Part shown: positions 1-4,210 of the stretch, in pieces | Layout: every line of letters begins with the position of its first letter | Position numbering within the stretch: the stretch's first letter is position 1 | Source of the DNA: Pseudomonadota bacterium | GTDB taxonomy: Bacteria > Myxococcota > UBA9042 > PHBI01 | DNA: 7,174 bases | Reading direction: 5' to 3' | Assembly: GCA_005788935.1 (NCBI GenBank) | Contig: SYAK01000314.1 | Location: 1-7,174, forward strand | Translations under genes and position numbers: made by a program | Notes under the pieces: model-generated | What the model saw: the letters and a program-made list of their open reading frames with translations, nothing else | What the model was told of the DNA's origin: nothing | The model's database searches: none

Positions 1-1091
1 AGCCCCCGCCCGACGCGTCGTCGACGTCGACCCCAGCCCCCGCAGAGGCCCCCGCTCCCGCTGAGCCGACTGCTCCAGCCGAGGTGCCCGACCCGCGCGA
101 CGGTGAGGTCGTGGCGAAGGTCGACGGGACGCCCATCCTGACGCGCGGCGACCTGCGACGCTGGCTCAAGCGGCGACCGGGCAAACCGGTGGCCGACGTG
201 GTGGACGACCTCATCAACCTCCACCTGTTCGCGGGCGTGGCGACCGTCGAGGGCTTCAAGCCGCCCTCGGAGCAACCTGCGACCCCGAGCGAGCCGACCG
301 CCCCGTCGACGCCGACAGACGACCGCCTGCAGCTCGGCGAGGCCTGGGCCCGCGCGACCTTCATCGGCCCCGAGCCAACCGAGGCCGAGATCGCCGCGTG
401 GTTCGTGGAGCGCCGCGCCGCCGCTCGTATCGTCGTCAAGACCCCCGAGGCGGCCGACGCGGTGCTCGCCGCGATGAAGACGCCAGCCCCCGCCGACACT
501 GGAGACGCGGTCCGCCGCTTCGCCAAACTCTCCCGCGAGCACACCACCGAGAAGTCCGCCATCGCGCCGCGCCGCGTCCTCTTCGACGCGACCGGACGCA
601 ATGAGGTGGGTGAGCCAGCCGTCCATGAAGCCATCGCGACAGCGGCCTTCGCGCTCGGCAAGGACGGCGACATCTCGGGCGTCCTCAAGCTCGGCGACAG
701 CGGCGACCTCGCCATCGTGCAGCGCATTGCGGTGCGTCCCGCCATGAAGGTGGCCGAGGTGCCCGCCCCCGAGCTCGCGCGTGCCAACGATGGCCTGCGG
801 GCGGCTCGAGCCAACGCGCTGATGAAGGCGCGCGCCGCCGAACTCCGGGGGAAGGTCACGATCGCGGTCGAACCGCAGACCTTCGCCGACCTCCGCCCGA
901 CCTCGATGAAGGGGCAGTTGATGCGCGGAGGCCTCATGGGCCGCCCAGGCGCCCTCGGCAAGGGCGGCATGGTCGACCTGAAGTCCGTCATGAAGGACCC
1001 CCCTGGCCGCGACATGCGGCAGATCCCGAAGGAGGAGGTCCTCGAGAACATGCGGAAGTCCAAGGAGCAGGCGAAGCAGGGACAGCCCTGA
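1..1091 (+). CDS. Degenerate parvulin-type peptidyl-prolyl isomerase/chaperone (5' end missing)
   Basis: Probable periplasmic foldase related to SurA/PpiC. The frame is open from the first complete codon at position 3, so the start lies outside the window. The GTG at 84 is only an internal Val; upstream codons encode a Pro/Ala/Thr/Ser-rich linker like those after signal peptides or lipoprotein cysteines. Counting from that Val as residue 1, a SurA-N-like segment starts at VVAKVDGTPI (9-18) and runs through helices to about 57. A Pro-rich linker follows (about 60-80). A parvulin-like domain spans about 113-219: ARIVVKT (114-120) aligns with the family ARHILVKT, and AAFALGKDGDISG (187-199) with the family AAF-LK-GEISGP block. 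The two family histidines appear replaced (Arg115, and Leu209 in GDLAIV) and no GGDLG motif is seen, so catalysis is doubtful and a chaperone or partner role is likelier. The C-terminal tail (about 270-335) is rich in Met, Gly and Lys. It overlaps the next, canonical foldase gene. Confidence 0.82.
   Translation, partial: PPPDASSTSTPAPAEAPAPAEPTAPAEVPDPRDGEVVAKVDGTPILTRGDLRRWLKRRPGKPVADVVDDLINLHLFAGVATVEGFKPPSEQPATPSEPTAPSTPTDDRLQLGEAWARATFIGPEPTEAEIAAWFVERRAAARIVVKTPEAADAVLAAMKTPAPADTGDAVRRFAKLSREHTTEKSAIAPRRVLFDATGRNEVGEPAVHEAIATAAFALGKDGDISGVLKLGDSGDLAIVQRIAVRPAMKVAEVPAPELARANDGLRAARANALMKARAAELRGKVTIAVEPQTFADLRPTSMKGQLMRGGLMGRPGALGKGGMVDLKSVMKDPPGRDMRQIPKEEVLENMRKSKEQAKQGQP
1077..1090 (+). 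promoter_or_regulatory. Small hairpin over the ribosome-binding site at the foldase gene junction
   Basis: CAGGG (1077-1081) and CCCTG (1086-1090) are perfect complements around a 4-base loop, ending right before the ATG at 1091. The only Shine-Dalgarno-like sequence near that start, AGGGA (1078-1082), lies in the stem. The upstream stop TGA (1089-1091) overlaps the ATG by one base. A ribosome finishing the first gene would open the stem, which suggests translational coupling. The stem is short and could be chance in GC-rich DNA. Confidence 0.35.
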
Positions 1092-2107
1092 TGGCGTCCT
1101 GGCTGCCCGCTGGTGCCGTGGGCCTCGCGGTCCTGCTCTCGGCGACCGCGGTCCGCGCGCAGGAGGCGACCAGCCCCGAGGTCGTCGACCGCATCGTGGC
1201 CCTCGTCGACGACGAGCCGGTCACGCTCTACGAGCTGCGGCGCGCCGCGAGCCCCTTCCTCGCGAGCGAGCGCGGCAAGGGCGAGCCGGCCGAGGTCTTC
1301 CGCGAGAAGGCGCGCGGCATCGTCAAGGCTGCCCTCGACAGCCTGGTCAACGACCTCCTCGTGTACGGGCAGGCCAAGTCGATGGAGCTTGAGGTCGACC
1401 AGGCCCGCGTCGACGCGCACCTCGAGCAGACCCGCCTCCGCAACGGCTGGGACGAGGACGAGCTGCCCGAGCGCCTGCGCAGCCTCGGCTACGCATCCAT
1501 CAATGATTACAGGCGCTTCGTGGAGCGCGAGCAGCTGAAGAGCCAGGTCGTCAGCGCGCGCGTCCTGTCGCGGGCCCGCGTCGACGAGCGCGAGGTCGAG
1601 GCCGAGCTCGCGCGCGAGCTCGCGGAGACTGGCAAGGTCGAGGAGCGTCGCGGCTCCCACATCCTCATCCTGCTGTCCGAGATGGCGAGCCCCGACGAGG
1701 TCGCCGAGGCCAACCAGCGGCTGCGCGAGGCGCGCGACGGCATCGCAGCGGGTCGCGAGAGCTTCGCCGAGGCCGCGCGGCGCCTGAGCGAGGACGCCAC
1801 GAGCCGGTCGGGTGGCGACCTCGGCTGGTTCATGCGGGGCGACTTCGACCCCGCCTTCGAAGCGGTGATCTTCGCCTTGAAGGAGGGCGAGGTGTCGGAG
1901 CCCTTCCGGACGCAGTTCGGCCTCCACGTCTGCACGCTGACAGGCGTCCGCACGCAGGCCCTGACGACCCCCGAGCAGCTCGAGACCGCCCGACGCCGCA
2001 TCCGCCTCGGCTTGCGCGAACGCGAGGTCGAACGCATCTACCGCCAGTGGTTGCGCGGGCTGCGCGAGGCGGCGTTCGTGTCGGTCCGCCCCGATCTCGA
2101 CCTCTGA
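1091..2107 (+). CDS. SurA/PrsA-like periplasmic parvulin peptidyl-prolyl isomerase
   Basis: Secreted foldase predicted to catalyse cis-trans isomerisation of proline peptide bonds and to chaperone exported, especially outer-membrane, proteins. The 338 residues begin with a signal peptide (hydrophobic core about 8-20, cleavage likely after VRA at 21-23). A SurA N-terminal domain runs from about 30 to 160, opening with VVDRIVALVDDEPVTLYEL. One parvulin domain covers about 187-287: SHILI with His190, the FAEAARRLSED helix (225-235), GGDLGWF (241-247), Phe256, the GEVSEPF loop (266-272) and the second histidine in GLHV (His279). These are the expected core residues, so it should be active. A basic helical tail (about 296-327) probably packs back on the N-terminal domain, as in SurA. 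E. coli SurA has two parvulin domains; this has one, so SurA-like is safer than orthologue. The start is fixed by the signal peptide and the TGATG overlap with the preceding degenerate paralogue. Confidence 0.93.
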   Translation: MASWLPAGAVGLAVLLSATAVRAQEATSPEVVDRIVALVDDEPVTLYELRRAASPFLASERGKGEPAEVFREKARGIVKAALDSLVNDLLVYGQAKSMELEVDQARVDAHLEQTRLRNGWDEDELPERLRSLGYASINDYRRFVEREQLKSQVVSARVLSRARVDEREVEAELARELAETGKVEERRGSHILILLSEMASPDEVAEANQRLREARDGIAAGRESFAEAARRLSEDATSRSGGDLGWFMRGDFDPAFEAVIFALKEGEVSEPFRTQFGLHVCTLTGVRTQALTTPEQLETARRRIRLGLREREVERIYRQWLRGLREAAFVSVRPDLDL

Positions 2108-2121
2108 CAGCCTGAGTCAGA
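2103..2121. terminator. Inverted repeat spanning two convergent stop codons, possible weak bidirectional terminator
   Basis: TCTGAC (2103-2108) and GTCAGA (2116-2121) are perfect complements separated by seven bases. The left arm holds the TGA of the foldase gene, the right arm the TGA of the barrel gene on the other strand. Only nine bases separate the two genes, so any termination signal must lie here. There is no strong U-tract on either side and the stem is short, so termination is only an inference. Confidence 0.35.
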
Positions 2122-2728
2122 AGTAATAGAATGCGCCGAGCGTCGCGGTGATGGCCCCAGCCCCGAAGCCGATACCGACGCCGCCAGGCGGGGCCGAGCT
2201 CCCCGGTCCGTCGCCGTCGAGCTGCGCCCCGCTCTCGGGCACGAGGTGGATCAGGATCCCCGTCGCGCACATCACGCTGAAGTGGTCCGAGAGCCACAGC
2301 TCGAGGGCGAGCGGCAGCTCGAGGGCCACGTCGAGGTCAGAGGCGGTCGCGGCCGGATCGATGCGCTGCAGGGCGTCGAGCGTGCGGTAGCCGAGCGCGA
2401 GCCGAGCGCCGACCGCGAAGTGCGCGTGGTCCGAGCGGGCGACCTGCCAGAGCGGACCGAACGAGGTCGCGAGGCCCGCGGAGATGATGGACGCGGATGG
2501 ATCCTCGGGGTCGGCGGCGACGGTCACGTCCACGCCGAGCGTCACCGCGACCGCGAGCGTCTCGCCCGTGAAGTAGCGCAGCGCGAGCCCCGAGGCCCCC
2601 GCGAGGGTCCGCTCGAGACCGACCCCGAGGCGGCCCTCCATCGGACGGGCCGCCGCCGCGCCACCCACCGTCAGGAGACCGCTCATGACAGCGAGCGCAC
2701 AGAGACCGGACAGGGGCGACGTCATCAT
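2117..2728 (-). CDS. Small outer-membrane beta-barrel-like protein, function unknown
   Basis: I do not recognise a named family. The 203-residue product has a hydrophobic leader (about 5-22) ending in an Ala-rich cleavage region (24-27). It then has many alternating polar/hydrophobic stretches that read as beta strands, for example GRLGVGLE (32-39), LAVAVTLGVDVTV (58-70), HFAVGARLALGY (103-114), DVALELPLALELWL (133-146) and ITATLGAFYYF (193-203). The last residue is Phe after an aromatic run, the usual recognition signal for the BAM complex, and the size fits an eight-stranded barrel. The ATG at 2728 (or its neighbour at 2725) was chosen because a GAGGAGGG ribosome-binding site precedes it and the signal peptide starts there; the frame stays open up to 2878 but that part looks non-coding. 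Oddly, the leader has no Lys or Arg before its core. It converges on the SurA-like gene, whose product could assist its assembly. Confidence 0.8.
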   Translation of the reverse strand: MMTSPLSGLCALAVMSGLLTVGGAAAARPMEGRLGVGLERTLAGASGLALRYFTGETLAVAVTLGVDVTVAADPEDPSASIISAGLATSFGPLWQVARSDHAHFAVGARLALGYRTLDALQRIDPAATASDLDVALELPLALELWLSDHFSVMCATGILIHLVPESGAQLDGDGPGSSAPPGGVGIGFGAGAITATLGAFYYF

Positions 2729-2730
2729 GG

Positions 2731-2740
2731 ATCCCTCCTC
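2731..2740 (-). promoter_or_regulatory. Ribosome-binding site deciding the barrel-protein start
   Basis: On the minus strand this reads GAGGAGGGAT, a strong Shine-Dalgarno sequence 5 bases before ATG 2728 and 8 before ATG 2725. It argues against the longer open frame beginning at 2878. Confidence 0.75.
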
Positions 2741-2937
2741 GAAGGCCGCGCATCCAAGCACCGCGCGCGGCGAGGCGCAAGGTGTCCGCGTGGTGGCTCG
2801 GCCCCCCTGCACCGTCGTGGCGGCCACCCTGTCAGGGCCGTCTCCCTGGCCAGACCTGGCGGCCTCGACCGCTGTCATCGCGACCTCGTCCTTGCCCGCG
2901 CGTGCGACTTGTGGTTGTCTCCGGCGCCTTTCGTGCC

Positions 2938-2942
2938 GAGGA
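2938..2942 (+). promoter_or_regulatory. Ribosome-binding site deciding a GTG start
   Basis: GAGGA lies 7 bases before GTG 2950. No ATG in frame lies between it and the first membrane helix, so this site supports GTG initiation of the MerC-like gene rather than the open frame extending back to 2782. Confidence 0.65.
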
Positions 2943-2949
2943 TCCCCAC

Positions 2950-3540
2950 GTGACCGCCCATGCCCACCATCATCATGGCGATGACGCCAGCCCCTCGACC
3001 GAGGGTCGAGTCGCGCGGGCGGCCGACCGCGTAGGCGCCATCGTCGGCCTGTTGTGCGCCATTCATTGCGCCATCGTCCCGCTGATGCTCGGCGTGCTGC
3101 CAGCCCTCGGGCTCGGCTTCCTCGCGGGTCTCACCTTCGAGCTGACGCTGCTCGGGCTCGCTGGCGTCGTGGCGGCGGTCGCGGTCGTTCACGCGCTGCG
3201 GCGGGGTCATCCACGCGCCATCGTGGCGGGCCTCGGGGCGGGCTTCGCGCTGCTCGTGGCAGGCGTCCTGGTCGAGGATCAGCACCGGGCCCACACCCTC
3301 CCCGCGCCCGGTCTCGACGCGGCCAGCCTGCACGACCACGCGAATGATCACGGCGAGGGCTCGGGCGAACACAGCCTGCCAAGCACGCTGCTGTCGGTCG
3401 CGGGCGGCGTCCTCCTCGGGGTCAGCCACATCCGCAACAGCCGCGGGCACCGCGCGGCCTGCGACGGCCCGACGGCCGAGCGCGCCCCATGCTCGCACTG
3501 CCACGACCACGGAACCTCAAGCGCGCACGGCGAGACCTGA
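2950..3540 (+). CDS. MerC-domain-like inner-membrane protein with His-rich and Cys/His-rich ends
   Basis: Predicted small metal-handling membrane protein of 196 residues. The N-terminus is His-rich (HAHHHH at 4-9). The core has about four hydrophobic helices (roughly 28-50, 54-82, 90-108, 143-160). Helix 1 carries CAIHC (36-40) just before a Pro, in the sequence DRVGAIVGLLCAIHC, which matches the MerC family, where a cysteine pair in the first helix takes part in metal binding. The loop between helices 3 and 4 is His/Asp-rich (HDHANDH, 128-134). The tail is Cys/His-rich, with CSHCHDHG at 181-188. MerC imports mercuric ion in mer operons, but no merR, merT, merP or merA is present, so mercury resistance is not supported; zinc or another soft metal is a reasonable guess. 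It starts at GTG with a GAGGA site upstream and is followed 13 bases later by the RRM gene, probably in one transcript. Confidence 0.82.
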   Translation: MTAHAHHHHGDDASPSTEGRVARAADRVGAIVGLLCAIHCAIVPLMLGVLPALGLGFLAGLTFELTLLGLAGVVAAVAVVHALRRGHPRAIVAGLGAGFALLVAGVLVEDQHRAHTLPAPGLDAASLHDHANDHGEGSGEHSLPSTLLSVAGGVLLGVSHIRNSRGHRAACDGPTAERAPCSHCHDHGTSSAHGET

Positions 3541-3548
3541 GGGAGGAG
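3541..3548 (+). promoter_or_regulatory. Strong ribosome-binding site of the RRM gene
   Basis: GGGAGGAG follows directly on the MerC-like stop codon. Its GGAGG core is 7 bases before ATG 3554. This decides the start; the same frame is open back to 3344, but that part overlaps the MerC-like gene. Confidence 0.8.
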
Positions 3549-3553
3549 ACGGC

Positions 3554-4132
3554 ATGGCGCTGCGGCTGCTCGTGGAGGGTCTCGACTGGGGTGTCACGGA
3601 GACGAAGCTCGCGGAGGTCTTCGGGGCCTTCGGCGACCTCGCCGAGTCCCGCGTCGCGGAAGACTGGGAGACCGGGCGGTCGCGCGGCTTCGGCTGGGTG
3701 ACCTTCGCCCTCACGAGCGACGGAGAGGCCGCTCTGCGCGCGCTCGACGGGCAAAAGCTCGCGGGCAAGACGCTGCGCGTGATGGTGGCGCCCGAGCAGA
3801 GCCCGCGCGCCGCCTTCCGCAGCGCCGACTACGGCTACACCAACACGCCGCCCGCCGAGCGCCTCGGTCGTGACGGCGCCCCCTTTCGGAACGCCGACTT
3901 CGAGGCCCCGGGCGAGCGCGCTCCGCGGACCGACCAGCGCCTCTACCGCAGCGCGGATTTCGGATATGTCGAGCGCGAGCGCGCCCGCGAGGCTCCTGCC
4001 AAGGGCCCCGAGGTACCAGCCCACCCAGCGCGCGCCGATGTCCCGACGCTCGACGACGACGAGGCGAAGAACCGCGCCCGCTTTGGCGGCTGGGATGAGC
4101 GCGAGCCCGGCGACGGAAACCCCTTCGGCTGA
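3554..4132 (+). CDS. RRM-type RNA-binding protein with a repetitive aromatic/Arg tail
   Basis: Predicted cytoplasmic single-stranded RNA-binding protein of 192 residues. One RNA-recognition motif fills residues 3-79: RNP2-like LLVEGL (5-10), a helix (TETKLAEVFGAFGDLAESRV, 15-34), RNP1 RGFGWVTF (44-51), the second helix (EAALRALDGQKLAGKTL, 58-74) and the last strand (RVMVAP, 75-80). In RNP1 the usual second aromatic Phe/Tyr is Trp48, and in RNP2 the usual aromatic is Leu6. The remaining part is not a known domain. It is rich in Arg, Pro, Asp and aromatics and has three related motifs: FRSADYGY (88-95), FRNADFEA (111-118) and YRSADFGY (131-138). It ends in an acidic stretch (TLDDDEAKNRARFGGW, 165-180). 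Bacterial RRM proteins often have an RRM plus a short low-complexity tail; this tail is unusually patterned. It lies 13 bases behind the MerC-like gene and is probably co-transcribed. The RRM call is secure; its RNA targets are unknown. Confidence 0.92.
   Translation: MALRLLVEGLDWGVTETKLAEVFGAFGDLAESRVAEDWETGRSRGFGWVTFALTSDGEAALRALDGQKLAGKTLRVMVAPEQSPRAAFRSADYGYTNTPPAERLGRDGAPFRNADFEAPGERAPRTDQRLYRSADFGYVERERAREAPAKGPEVPAHPARADVPTLDDDEAKNRARFGGWDEREPGDGNPFG
3815..3967 (+). repeat. Three-copy [F/Y]-R-[S/N]-A-D-[F/Y] peptide motif in the RRM protein tail
   Basis: Copies are encoded at 3815-3838 (FRSADYGY), 3884-3907 (FRNADFEA) and 3944-3967 (YRSADFGY), starting 23 and 20 residues apart. Spacing and codons differ, so the peptide motif rather than the DNA is conserved. 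This suggests selection for a short binding motif and not a recent tandem duplication. Confidence 0.75.
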
Positions 4133-4189
4133 ACGCGGCGCACGTCACGCGGCGACGCCCACCCACACAGACGCGACCGCCCGACGGGA

Positions 4190-4210
4190 ACGCCGCCCCG
4201 CGCGCGGCGT
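4190..4210. terminator. GC hairpin between convergent genes, possible terminator
   Basis: A perfect 7-bp stem (4190-4196 with 4204-4210, arms ACGCCGC and GCGGCGT) encloses a 7-base loop. It lies at the 3' end of the lipoprotein gene, touching its stop codon, within the 77-base convergent gap after the RRM gene (4133-4209). The same gap holds a direct repeat, ACGCGGCG, at 4133-4140 and 4147-4154, which could form competing pairs. No U-tract follows on the + strand, so intrinsic termination is uncertain. Confidence 0.3.

Larger units (their letters stand above)
2729..2949. promoter_or_regulatory. Divergent intergenic promoter region (barrel protein / MerC-like gene)
   Basis: These 221 bases separate two divergent starts and must carry promoters for both. 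I see no clear -35/-10 pair. The best weak candidate toward the MerC-like gene is TTGCCC (2892-2897) with TTGTCT (2915-2920) at 17-base spacing, which matches consensus poorly. A small palindrome, CCCTG-T-CAGGG (2827-2837), lies in the middle and could be an operator or chance. I found no AT-rich Zur- or Fur-like box and no convincing sigma-54 element. Confidence 0.45.

Noticed and set aside
84..86. GTG 84 as the start of the first foldase gene
   Set aside because: The frame is open to the left edge and the upstream codons form a Pro/Ala linker in the same style, so the gene begins outside the window.
1507..2297. Minus-strand frames opposite the SurA-like gene
   Set aside because: Ser/Arg-rich low-complexity translations antisense to a clear parvulin domain.
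2827..2837. Palindrome CCCTG-T-CAGGG as a regulator operator
   Set aside because: Only 5-bp arms in GC-rich DNA and a single copy; no known operator matches, so it is mentioned only within the promoter region.
2729..2878. Longer start for the barrel protein at 2878
   Set aside because: It would put the signal peptide internal. The GAGGAGGG site directly before 2728 marks the true start.
2782..2949. Longer start for the MerC-like protein at 2782
   Set aside because: The extra residues have no motif and lie in the promoter region; GAGGA followed by GTG 2950 explains the start better.
2246..2953. A 235-residue + strand frame over the barrel gene
   Set aside because: Arg/Glu/Gly-rich shadow with no motif. 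The opposite strand encodes a leader, beta strands and a C-terminal Phe behind a strong ribosome-binding site.
2950..3540. Mercury-resistance operon
   Set aside because: Only the MerC-like gene is present; none of merR, merT, merP or merA lies in the window.
2875..4166. Minus-strand frames opposite the MerC-like and RRM genes
   Set aside because: Arg/Ala/Gly-rich shadows without recognisable features; the sense strand has clear family motifs.
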